A DNA stretch of 64,000 bases from Asanoa hainanensis (lineage in GTDB: Bacteria; Actinomycetota; Actinomycetes; Mycobacteriales; Micromonosporaceae): positions 90,040 to 154,039 of the forward strand of contig NZ_FZPH01000006.1 of NCBI RefSeq assembly GCF_900188485.1, read 5' to 3'. A program made the position numbers and the translations under genes. A model generated the notes under the pieces. The model was given only the letters and a program-made list of their open reading frames with translations. It did no database searches and was not told the origin of the DNA. Of the stretch, positions 37,635-45,020 are shown one piece after another (the first letter of the stretch is position 1; the number at the start of each line of letters is the position of its first letter).

Positions 37635-37946
37635 ATGAGTCGGTCCGTTTCCAGCAATGGCACTTCCACCAAGGGCACGTTGCCCGACGAGATGCGCCGC
37701 ACCAAGATCGGTCTGTCGTGGATCATGCTGGTCGTCGGCCTGATCCTGCTCGCGTTCCTCTTGGTCTTCGTGCTGCAGAACCTCGACAGCGTGCGCATCC
37801 ACTTCCTGACCGTCGACTTCACGATGCCGCTCGGCGTTGCCCTACTGTTGGCCGCCATCGGTGGCGCGCTGATCGCGTCGATCCCGTTCGCGGCTCGGAT
37901 CCTGCAACTCCGCCGGGCAACCCGCAAGGAACGCCACTGGCGCTGA
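37635..37946 (+). CDS. LapA/DUF1049 domain membrane protein
   Basis: A 103-residue protein with two membrane helices: GLSWIMLVVGLILLAFLLVFVLQN and MPLGVALLLAAIGGALIASIP. The pattern QNLDSVRIHFLTVDFTMPLGVALLLAAIGGAL is the DUF1049 (LapA) signature. ATG 37635 has GAGG upstream. In enterics LapA helps assemble lipopolysaccharide; in actinobacteria its role is unclear. Confidence 0.85.
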   Translation: MSRSVSSNGTSTKGTLPDEMRRTKIGLSWIMLVVGLILLAFLLVFVLQNLDSVRIHFLTVDFTMPLGVALLLAAIGGALIASIPFAARILQLRRATRKERHWR

Positions 37947-37964
37947 GCCAGCTAACTTAGCTGC

Positions 37965-38402
37965 ATGACGAAGGTTCTTTACACCGCCGAGGCCCACGTG
38001 TCCGGCGGCCGCTCCCACGGCCACGCCCGCACCTCCGACGGCGCCCTGGAGGTCGAGCTGCGCAGACCCGTCGAACTGGGCGGCGAGGGCGGCGGCACCA
38101 ACCCGGAGCAGCTCTTCGCGGTCGGCTATGCGGCCTGCTTCGAGTCCGCCCTGGCCGGCGCGGCCCGGCGCGCACACGTCGAGGCCGGCGACGCGACGAT
38201 CGACGCCAAGGTCAGCCTGTCGCCCACCGGCACCGGAGCGTTCCAGCTAGCCGTCGAGCTCGACGTCACCCTCCCCTCGATCACGGACCAGGACCAGGCG
38301 GTCGAGCTGGTACGCCTCGCGCACACCATCTGCCCGTACTCGAACGCCACCCGAGGCAACATCGAGGTCAACCTGACCGCCAACGGCAAGCCGGTCGGCT
38401 AA
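37965..38402 (+). CDS. Organic hydroperoxide resistance protein (Ohr/OsmC family)
   Basis: A 145-residue thiol peroxidase that reduces organic hydroperoxides. The catalytic cysteines are Cys58 in YAACFESAL and Cys123 in HTICPYSNATRG, the Ohr arrangement. NPEQLFAVGYAACF is characteristic. Leaderless start: TAACTT then 6 nt then ATG. No OhrR regulator is adjacent. Confidence 0.92.
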   Translation: MTKVLYTAEAHVSGGRSHGHARTSDGALEVELRRPVELGGEGGGTNPEQLFAVGYAACFESALAGAARRAHVEAGDATIDAKVSLSPTGTGAFQLAVELDVTLPSITDQDQAVELVRLAHTICPYSNATRGNIEVNLTANGKPVG

Positions 38403-38492
38403 CGGGCGACTTGACGTTTTTGACCGTGACATCTGCGGCAAACCGCGGGAACTAGTCGCCCAGCAGGCTGCGGGTCTGTTGTACTCCACCTT

Positions 38493-38987
38493 GTGTCCGC
38501 CATTGACCACCTCCTGCACGCCAACGAGTCCTACGCCGAGACGTTCCCCGGGCCTCGGCCCCAGCGGCCGAAGCTCCGCCTGGCCGTCGTCGCCTGCATG
38601 GACTCCCGCCTGGATCTGTTCGGCGCGCTCGGCCTGGAGATCGGTGACGCCCACCTGATCCGCAACGCCGGCGGCCTGCCGACCGAAGACGTGCTGCGCT
38701 CGCTGGCGATCAGCCAGCGCTCGCTCGGCACCCGCGAGGTCGTGATCATCCACCACACCGAGTGCGGGATGGACGGCTTCGACGACGACGCGTTCCGCGA
38801 ACGGCTCACCGCCGAGACGGGCGTCGCGCCCCACTGGAACGTGCCGGGCTTCAGCGACATCCGGCAGACCGCCCGCAAATCGATCGCGACGGTACGCGGT
38901 TGCGCCTGGTTGCCGCACCGCGACGACGTACGCGGCTTCGTCTTCGACATCGCCACCGCCCGCCTCGAAGAGGTGGCGGCCGACTAG
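38493..38987 (+). CDS. Beta-class carbonic anhydrase
   Basis: A 164-residue zinc enzyme interconverting CO2 and bicarbonate. Zinc ligands Cys35 (ACMDSR), His88 and Cys91 (HHTECGM) and the Asp/Arg dyad of CMDSR are present; length matches short mycobacterial-type beta-CAs. GTG start at 38493. The stop overlaps that of the convergent LLM gene (CTAG 38984-38987). Confidence 0.92.
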   Translation: MSAIDHLLHANESYAETFPGPRPQRPKLRLAVVACMDSRLDLFGALGLEIGDAHLIRNAGGLPTEDVLRSLAISQRSLGTREVVIIHHTECGMDGFDDDAFRERLTAETGVAPHWNVPGFSDIRQTARKSIATVRGCAWLPHRDDVRGFVFDIATARLEEVAAD

Positions 38988-39823
38988 CCCACACGCAGCT
39001 TCGGCAGCACCTCGGTCGCGATCCGCTCGACCATCGCCGGGTCGTCGGTCCACACCGGGTCGCCGGGCCTGGGGTGGTGGAAGACCAGGTCGGTGAACCC
39101 GAGCTCTTGGTAGCGCCCCACCAGGTCGACGAACGCGTCCACGCTGGCCAGCGGCCGGTCGGCACCGTTGTCGGAGAGCAGGATCCGGTCGATCCGCCGC
39201 CTCGACTCGTCCAGCCGCGCCGCGTTCGCCCGGATCTTGTCGGGGTCGCCCTCGGTGATCCACGCGTCCGCGTACTCGATGACGGTCTTCATGGTCCTTG
39301 GCCCGCCGGCGGCGACCGCCAGCGGCAGGCGGGGCTGCTGCACGCAACCGGGAATCATCCGCGCCTCGTCGATCGTGTAGCGGTCGCCGCGGAGCGAGGT
39401 AGCGGGCTCGCGGAGCAGCTGGTCGACGGCGCCGACGAACTCGTCGAGGCGGCCGGCCCGCTCCCCCGGCGTGAGCACCGCACCGCCGAGCACGGTGGCG
39501 TCGAACCCGATCCCACCGGCGCCGATGCCCAGCGTGAGCCGACCGTCGCTGATGTGGTCGAGCGTCATGGCCTCCTTGGCCAACGTCACGGGGTGGCGAA
39601 AGTTGGGCGAGGACACCATGGTCCCGAGCCGAATCCGCGAAGTCTTGGCGGCGATCCCGGTCAACCACGGAATGGCGGCGTGCCAGGCCTGCTCGCGGTA
39701 GCGACGCCAGGAGAGATGGTCGTACGTCCAGAGATGGTCGTAGCCCATCTCCTCGATCCGCTGCGCCAGCGCGACGCTCTGGGGCCAGGGATCGGTAGGC
39801 AGCAGCAAAACCCCGATTCGCAC
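38984..39823 (-). CDS. LLM-class F420-dependent oxidoreductase
   Basis: A 279-residue TIM-barrel flavin-dependent oxidoreductase of the bacterial luciferase family. Shows IEEMGYDHLWTYDHLSW, RIRLGTMVSSPNFRHPVTLAKEAMTLDHISDGRLTLGIGAG and AAGGPRTMKTV. These are typical of F420-using actinobacterial enzymes; F420 use is inferred. TAGGGT lies 6 nt before GTG 39823. Substrate unknown. Confidence 0.88.
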   Translation of the reverse strand: MRIGVLLLPTDPWPQSVALAQRIEEMGYDHLWTYDHLSWRRYREQAWHAAIPWLTGIAAKTSRIRLGTMVSSPNFRHPVTLAKEAMTLDHISDGRLTLGIGAGGIGFDATVLGGAVLTPGERAGRLDEFVGAVDQLLREPATSLRGDRYTIDEARMIPGCVQQPRLPLAVAAGGPRTMKTVIEYADAWITEGDPDKIRANAARLDESRRRIDRILLSDNGADRPLASVDAFVDLVGRYQELGFTDLVFHHPRPGDPVWTDDPAMVERIATEVLPKLRVG

Positions 39824-39840
39824 CTGCCGACCCTACCCAG

Positions 39841-40332
39841 TCAGCTTGGGTCGAGGTCCTTGACGAAGATCCGGCACAGGTCTGGCACGGTTCGTACCGT
39901 GCCGTCCGGTGCGTGTTCCTCCCGAACGGTGTCGGCGATCCCGTGCGCCCATTCGCGGTAACCCAGCCGCGTCCACCAACGGGCCACCTGGTCCTCGTCG
40001 AGGTCGACGCCGGCGGCCAACCGGCCGGCCATCCGCACCTCGTCCAACTCCTCGGCCTCCCGGACGAGCGCCTTGCCCCGGCCGCGATTGCGCAGCGGGG
40101 CCGCGACGTGCAGGCCGTGCACGAACGGAACGCCCGGCAGGTGCATCCGGACCACGTCCTCGTCGGCCGGTTCCCAGGTGACGTAGACGGCTCCCGTGGG
40201 CTCCTCGCCCTCCCAGGAGGTGAGGATGACGCCCTGGCGTTTCAGGCGATGTCGGTAGAAGGCCGTGCGCTCCGGACCGAGGACACGCTCCAGATAGAGC
40301 ATGCCCTCGGCGGACGCCGGCCGGATCTCCAC
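39841..40332 (-). CDS. GNAT-family acetyltransferase, paralogue 1
   Basis: A 163-residue GNAT protein starting at GTG 40332. Motif A is LHVAAPLRNRGRGKALVREAEE (R/Q-x-x-G-x-G/A variant), with GVDLDEDQVARWWTRLGYREW as motif B. It is colinear over its whole length with the gene at 42119-42619; about half the residues match by eye. The two copies flank the small membrane protein and XRE gene. Substrate unknown. Confidence 0.85.
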   Translation of the reverse strand: MEIRPASAEGMLYLERVLGPERTAFYRHRLKRQGVILTSWEGEEPTGAVYVTWEPADEDVVRMHLPGVPFVHGLHVAAPLRNRGRGKALVREAEELDEVRMAGRLAAGVDLDEDQVARWWTRLGYREWAHGIADTVREEHAPDGTVRTVPDLCRIFVKDLDPS

Positions 40333-40374
40333 ATGGCTATCGTGTCCGTCGAAGGTGAAACGTGTCAGGTCCGC

Positions 40375-40626
40375 TTACGCGCGAACCGCCACGACGACCA
40401 TCACGACGATAAGTCCGACCAAGACGCTGGCCGACAGGATTGCCCTGACGGCGATACAAATCAGCTGTGCGGCGTGTGCGAAGACCTCGCCGAACTGCCA
40501 GAAGAATACGAAGGCCGCGATCATCAAGAGGGCGCCGACGGCGACGGTGGCTGGGTGGGCGCTCACGTCCAGAGCTGACCCGGTCGAGTCCTTGGCCAGG
40601 ATGGACAGAGCACTTACGGTGGACAT
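40375..40626 (-). CDS. Small two-helix membrane protein, hypothetical
   Basis: An 83-residue protein with helices ATVAVGALLMIAAFVFFWQFGEVFAHAAQL and AVRAILSASVLVGLIVVMVVVAV. ATG 40626 has GAGGA 8 nt upstream. It is divergent from the XRE gene and separated from it by a 337-nt region rich in CTTCAG/CTGAAG repeats. No recognised family. Confidence 0.6.
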   Translation of the reverse strand: MSTVSALSILAKDSTGSALDVSAHPATVAVGALLMIAAFVFFWQFGEVFAHAAQLICIAVRAILSASVLVGLIVVMVVVAVRA

Positions 40627-40741
40627 GACGGAGTCCTCGCTCAAAACGCGCAGGAGCCCGTTTCGAAGACACCCGCTATACTCTTCGCGATTTACCTCCT
40701 CTCGTAAAGATTCAGTAACTTCGCTTGAGCCTCAGGTTAAA

Positions 40742-40946
40742 CTTCAGCTCAGAGCTGAAGCAAGGAGTGTCGCCGCCCCCTTAGAGCGCGACGAAACGTG
40801 AATGTGGCATTCACTGGAATGCACGCAAAGGGTTTCACCTTGTCTCCTGCTGAAGTTGACTGAAAGGAGGCCTTGCGGTGGCTAGCCCGCGACTCGCCCC
40901 AGACCCTTGCGGCACGCCTCCGCGGACTGCGACTTCAGCTGAAGTC
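40742..40946. promoter_or_regulatory. CTTCAG/CTGAAG operator cluster upstream of XRE gene
   Basis: Perfect inverted repeats CTTCAGCT-CAG-AGCTGAAG at 40742-40760 and GACTTCAGCTGAAGTC at 40931-40946, plus single GCTGAAG at 40849-40855. The gap 40627-40963 otherwise contains only the leader ORF below. The second palindrome can also fold in RNA so that CTTCAGCT (40933-40940) pairs with AGCTGAAG (40947-40954), which carries part of the XRE ribosome site. These sites are the probable targets of the XRE regulator. Confidence 0.6.
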
Positions 40947-40952
40947 AGCTGA
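40878..40952 (+). CDS. Short leader ORF before XRE gene (24 codons)
   Basis: GTG 40878 preceded by AAGGAGG at 40864-40870 encodes MASPRLAPDPCGTPPRTATSAEVS and stops at 40950-40952. The stop TGA overlaps the GAAGGAG of the XRE gene, so translation could be coupled. In another frame the same DNA reads LARDSPQTLAARLRGLR, closely resembling the XRE N-terminus (MQTLAARLRALR); it may therefore be a remnant duplication of that start rather than a real peptide. Confidence 0.35.
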   Translation: MASPRLAPDPCGTPPRTATSAEVS

Positions 40953-40963
40953 AGGAGACTTCG

Positions 40964-42040
40964 TTGGCTGGCGACAGCAACGCCATGCAGACGCTCGCAG
41001 CCCGCCTGCGCGCTTTACGGGCGGGCGAGCGGCAACAGCGGGTAACACAGCATCAGCTGGCCCGCGCACTGGGCGTCAGCGTTCCGCTGATCTCGTCATG
41101 GGAGCGGGCGGAGGCAGCACCGCCAGTTGAGAGGATCGCCGCGTACGCGCACTTCTTCGCGACGCCGCGGTCAGTGCAAGACGGCCAATCGGCCCTGCGG
41201 GACGACCTGTCAGCGGAGGAACTGGGCCGGCGGCAAGCACTCAAGGAGGAGTTGACGGCGTTGCGTGCAGCGGCAGTCGGCGTGCCGGGCGTCGCGCAAG
41301 TCCCGGCCGCTCTCGACAACTATCCGCCTGCGGCTGGGCCGTGGGGTTTCGCGGATGGGACACCGGTCACCATCGTCTGCGGCGAACTTCCAGCCGGGCG
41401 GCGGGCGGATGCCGCCTACTCAGATCCGGACAGCCCCGACTATGTCGACCTGTACCGCTTCGCCGATGTGGACTCGCTGGTCGAGTTGCACGGATACGTT
41501 CGGGCGGCGAATCCGCGCAGCGAGGTCGGCTTCACGACCGCTTCGTTGGTCACCCGCGACCACCTCACCACTCACCTGGTTCTCCTTGGTGGCGTTGATT
41601 TCAACGACGTGATCACCCCCGTGCTCGACTCGCTCGGTGTGCCGGTCCGGCAACACAGTCGGCTGACCGATGATCCCGACGACGAAGGCGCGTTCGAGGT
41701 GCGCACGACGTCCACGGAGGAACATCGACCAGCCCTTACCGCGGACCGCGGGCATCGCGTCCTGGTCGAGGACGTCGCCCACTTCTGTCGTGGCCCGAAC
41801 CCTTACAACGTTCTTCGCACCGTCACCGTATGCAACGGCATGTTCGGCCGAGGGGTCTACGGGGCCGTCCGTGCGCTCACTGACGCTCGCTTTCGCGACC
41901 GCAATGCGGTCTACGTTCGAAACCGTTTCGCACAGGCCCAGACCTACAGCATCCTCGCGCGCGTCAAGGTCGTGAACGGGGAGGTGATCACGCCGGACTG
42001 GACCCTTCCCGACACCATTCTGCACGAGTGGTCGAAGTGA
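40964..42040 (+). CDS. XRE HTH regulator with C-terminal domain shared with the 45 kb membrane protein
   Basis: A 358-residue protein. Residues 9-65 are an XRE helix-turn-helix (LAARLRALRAGERQQRVTQHQLARALGVSVPLISSWERAEAAPPVERI). The C-terminal domain, about residues 165-350, contains DLYRFADVDSLVELHGYVRAANP, THLVLLGGVDFNDVI, VPVRQ and RGPNPYNVLRTVTVCNGMFGRGVYGAVRALTD. The same pattern occurs in the membrane protein at 45021. The start is TTG 40964, with AAGGAG 7 nt upstream. No enzymatic motif; the GG-D-N and G-x-G elements suggest nucleotide or ligand binding. Many actinobacteria have such regulators next to variable neighbours. Confidence 0.8.
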   Translation: MAGDSNAMQTLAARLRALRAGERQQRVTQHQLARALGVSVPLISSWERAEAAPPVERIAAYAHFFATPRSVQDGQSALRDDLSAEELGRRQALKEELTALRAAAVGVPGVAQVPAALDNYPPAAGPWGFADGTPVTIVCGELPAGRRADAAYSDPDSPDYVDLYRFADVDSLVELHGYVRAANPRSEVGFTTASLVTRDHLTTHLVLLGGVDFNDVITPVLDSLGVPVRQHSRLTDDPDDEGAFEVRTTSTEEHRPALTADRGHRVLVEDVAHFCRGPNPYNVLRTVTVCNGMFGRGVYGAVRALTDARFRDRNAVYVRNRFAQAQTYSILARVKVVNGEVITPDWTLPDTILHEWSK

Positions 42041-42118
42041 CAGCGGGGACACCTCGCCGCCGCCTCCGTAACCTTGAAGGCGTAGGGCCAGGGTCGGCCT
42101 GCGACAGCAGCAGCGGTC

Positions 42119-42619
42119 TCACGCCCGAGAAGCTGAGTCGAACACCTTGGAGAAGATCCTGCATTTATCCGGAACGATTTCCAGCGTGCCGTCCGGTTTG
42201 TCTAATTCCTTGACCGTCTCGACAACCCCGTACTCCCACTCTCTGTAGCCCAGGCGCTCCCAGAAGCCGACTGCTGCTTCGTTGTCAAGGTCAACGCCGG
42301 CCGCCAATGTGCCAGCCAACTGAACTTCTTCGAGATTCTCCGCGTCGCGGACGAGCTCCGCACCCCAACCGCGACCCCGACACTGAGGCACGACGTGCAA
42401 CTTGTGCACGAGCGGGACGCCAGGCAGATTCTCTCTGACAGACGCTTCGAGAGCCGGCTCCCAGGTTACGTAGACGACGCCGACCAGATCATTGCCCTCC
42501 CACGCTGTGCGCACGGTGCCCTGGTGCTTCATCCGGCGGCGATAGAAGGCCGCCCTTTCTCCGCCAAGCACGTCGCTCAGGGCGAGCATGTCCTCAAGGG
42601 TCGTCGGCCGAATCTTCAC
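42119..42619 (-). CDS. GNAT-family acetyltransferase, paralogue 2
   Basis: A 166-residue GNAT protein starting at GTG 42619. Motif A LHVVPQCRGRGWGAELVRDAENL and GVDLDNEAAVGFWERLGYREWEYG align one-to-one with the 39841 gene. The two copies sit on either side of the XRE regulator on the opposite strand to it. GC is lower than in copy 1, so copy 2 may be the acquired one. Confidence 0.85.
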   Translation of the reverse strand: MKIRPTTLEDMLALSDVLGGERAAFYRRRMKHQGTVRTAWEGNDLVGVVYVTWEPALEASVRENLPGVPLVHKLHVVPQCRGRGWGAELVRDAENLEEVQLAGTLAAGVDLDNEAAVGFWERLGYREWEYGVVETVKELDKPDGTLEIVPDKCRIFSKVFDSASRA

Positions 42620-42843
42620 CCCGACATCATGCCCGTACCAGGCAAGATTTCATCAGATCAACTCACAGGCGAGTTCCAGCACCCACCGGCCACGTCAAGA
42701 TCCGGGCCGTTTCATTAAGATCAAATTCCCACTAGATCTTCTAGTTCGGCCTTCCGCGTTCCACTAAACCAGGATGCTATCGTGTTGGGAATCGTGGAGA
42801 TTGACGCAATATTGTCTCCTAAGGATCTCTAACGTTTAACCGA

Positions 42844-42873
42844 CTTCAGTGTTCGTCATCGGGGTTGCTGAAG
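42844..42873. promoter_or_regulatory. CTTCAG...CTGAAG pair before the leader ORF
   Basis: CTTCAG at 42844-42849 and CTGAAG at 42868-42873 face each other 18 nt apart, upstream of ATG 42881; the second overlaps the AAGGAG ribosome site. They resemble the sites before the XRE gene. Positions 42620-42840 hold no gene I can support; the stretch is noticeably A/T-rich. Confidence 0.4.
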
Positions 42874-42880
42874 GAGATGC

Positions 42881-42994
42881 ATGGCTGGCGCCAGCCCGTC
42901 CGCGGTGCTCGAGGCGCGCCCGCGCGAGCATCGCTTCGGTCACTTCAACCGAGGGGCCATACCCGACAATTGCTGTCATGAGCGGGTGAAATGA
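42881..42994 (+). CDS. Short leader ORF coupled to GT-A-like gene (37 codons)
   Basis: ATG 42881 with AAGGAG 4 nt upstream encodes MAGASPSAVLEARPREHRFGHFNRGAIPDNCCHERVK and stops with TGA overlapping the next ATG (ATGA 42991-42994). The first residues and the ribosome-site context resemble those of the XRE gene (MAGDSNAMQTLAARLR). It could be a leader peptide or a remnant of an HTH start. Confidence 0.45.
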   Translation: MAGASPSAVLEARPREHRFGHFNRGAIPDNCCHERVK

Positions 42995-44130
42995 CGACCG
43001 CGCGGCTCGTCCGGCGGCCGGAGATCGCGATGGGGCCGAGGCACCACCTGTCGCACGCCAGCCTTCTGGATCACGTTCAGCGACCTATCCGGCACGAAAG
43101 GCTTGACGCGATCATCGTGCCGACCGCCCGCCCGATCGCGTACCTCAGCTATGCGCTCGCGCTTGCGAACAGGCTCGACTGCCCAGTCGTCGCTCTTTGC
43201 AGCATGCGCGCCAACGCAGACGAGGCATACCGTGCGGCCCGACGAGTTGGTGTACGACTCATCGCGGCCGACGTGCATCGAGGGGTGACCCTGCCGAATT
43301 TCCACACCTCGGCCCTGCTAGCCAACGGAAGGTTTCGGCCAAGGGGCGATCTCAGCCTCAAGCGCAACCTCGGGCTCGCGCTGTCGAAAATGTTGGGGTG
43401 GAACCGGATCGCCTTTCTCGACGACGACATCCGCTCGGTACGGCCCGACGACATGCGTGCCGCGGCCGGATTGCTCGACCGATTCAGCATGGTCGGCCTG
43501 GGCAACGCGGGCTTTCCCGACAACTCCGTCGTCTGCCATGCGCTACGCGCCGTTGGGGTCAAGCAGGGCACGTTCGTCGGCGGCGGCGCGATGGTGGTGC
43601 CCGCAGGTCGCACCACGACGTTCTTTCCAGACATCTACAACGAAGACTGGTTCTTCCTGCTCGATGAAGACGGCCTCAGCAGGACGGCGGTCACCGGGCT
43701 GATGGTCCAGGAGCCCTACGAACCCTTCCGCACCACCGACCGTGCGCGGGAGGAGGAGCTGGGCGACTGCCTCGCGGAAGGCATCTACGCGTTGCTCGAT
43801 GACGGCGGCGGCGCGAAGGACGCCGACCACGTTTTCTGGGCAGCGTTTCTGGAGGACCGGCGGGCTATGGTGGACCGAATCCTTGCTGCCCTTCCAGCGC
43901 GTCGCAACCTCTCAGGCGAAGAAAAGCGCAGGATCGCGGAGGCGATGCGGGCCTCGCACGGACGCCGCTCCTTCATCAGCCCACAGCTGTGCGTCGCTTA
44001 TATTCGAGCGTTGAACGCCGATCGGTCGATCTGGCGGGAATACCTCAGCCGGCTGCCGACCGGGCTCAAGCCACGACCGGCCCTAACGCACCTAGGATTG
44101 ACGTCCGGCCACGTTCATCAGCCTCGGTGA
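42991..44130 (+). CDS. GT-A-like protein (putative glycosyltransferase)
   Basis: A 379-residue protein. The core contains KRNLGLALSKMLGWNRIAFLDDDIR, an acidic DDD after a hydrophobic strand like the DxD metal site of GT-A enzymes, then GGGAMVVPAGRTTTFFPDIYNEDWFFLLDEDG, with the ED pair typical of the catalytic acid region. No membrane helix. It is coupled to a 37-codon leader ORF and followed by a PIG-L deacetylase, a combination suggestive of amino-sugar chemistry. Donor and acceptor are unknown. Confidence 0.65.
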   Translation: MTTARLVRRPEIAMGPRHHLSHASLLDHVQRPIRHERLDAIIVPTARPIAYLSYALALANRLDCPVVALCSMRANADEAYRAARRVGVRLIAADVHRGVTLPNFHTSALLANGRFRPRGDLSLKRNLGLALSKMLGWNRIAFLDDDIRSVRPDDMRAAAGLLDRFSMVGLGNAGFPDNSVVCHALRAVGVKQGTFVGGGAMVVPAGRTTTFFPDIYNEDWFFLLDEDGLSRTAVTGLMVQEPYEPFRTTDRAREEELGDCLAEGIYALLDDGGGAKDADHVFWAAFLEDRRAMVDRILAALPARRNLSGEEKRRIAEAMRASHGRRSFISPQLCVAYIRALNADRSIWREYLSRLPTGLKPRPALTHLGLTSGHVHQPR

Positions 44131-44166
44131 CTACGCTGCGCGTCCAGGCGGGTCTAGGGTTTGCTG

Positions 44167-44958
44167 GTGACTGACGTTCTCCTGCCGGCTCTGCCGGAAG
44201 ACTGGGACCGTGCGATGGCTGTGGCCGCGCACCCGGATGACATCGAGTACGGCACCGCATCGGCCATCGCGCGCTGGACGGCGCAGGGCAAGACGGTGAC
44301 CTACCTGCTCGCCACCCGCGGCGAGGCCGGCATCGACTCGATGTCGCCGAAAGACGCAGCGCCGCTGCGCGAGCAGGAAGAGCGGGCCGGTGCGGCCCAG
44401 GTTGGCGTCGACGTAGTCGAGTTTCTCGACCACCGGGATGGAGTCGTCGAATACAGCACCGCGCTGCGCCGTGACATCACCCGCGCGATCCGTCGGCACA
44501 AGCCCGAGGTGATCCTGTCCGGGGCTTTCTCGGTACGGATGATCGGCGGCATGACCAACCAGGCCGACCACCGGGCCGTCGGGCTTGCGGCCCTCGATGC
44601 CGCGCGTGACGCGGGCAACCGATGGATCTTCCCTGAGCTCGAAGTTGAAGGCTTGGAGCCGTGGAACGGTGTGCGGTTCGTCTGCTTCGCGGGCGCCGAA
44701 CGGCCTAGCCACGGCGTAGACATCACCGGTGAGCCACTCGAGCGCGGCATCGCCTCGCTGGCCGCGCACGACGAATACACCAAGGGCCTCGGTGCCTCGG
44801 GTCCAGAACCAGGGCCCTTCCTCACCTGGATGGCGGGCATGGCCGGGCCGGCGCTCGGAGTCCAGCACGCGGTGCTCTTCGACGTTTATGCGCTGCGCTT
44901 CGAGGGTCCGCCGCCGTGGGTCCAGGGCACCCAGCCACCGGTCGTCACCGACGTATAG
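44167..44958 (+). CDS. PIG-L family deacetylase
   Basis: A 263-residue zinc-dependent N-deacetylase-like protein of the LmbE/PIG-L family (relatives: MshB, Mca). The metal motif AHPDDIEYGTASAIARW (His-Pro-Asp-Asp) is near residue 20, with the second histidine in NQADHRAVG. GTG 44167 was chosen because TAGGGT ends 6 nt upstream (leaderless). It follows the GT-A-like gene by 36 nt, which may indicate processing of a glycosylated substrate. Confidence 0.88.
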   Translation: MTDVLLPALPEDWDRAMAVAAHPDDIEYGTASAIARWTAQGKTVTYLLATRGEAGIDSMSPKDAAPLREQEERAGAAQVGVDVVEFLDHRDGVVEYSTALRRDITRAIRRHKPEVILSGAFSVRMIGGMTNQADHRAVGLAALDAARDAGNRWIFPELEVEGLEPWNGVRFVCFAGAERPSHGVDITGEPLERGIASLAAHDEYTKGLGASGPEPGPFLTWMAGMAGPALGVQHAVLFDVYALRFEGPPPWVQGTQPPVVTDV

Positions 44959-45020
44959 GGCGTTACGCGTAAAGCTGCGCGAATCTTTTCCGCCGACAAT
45001 ACATAAGTTATTGTCGATAT

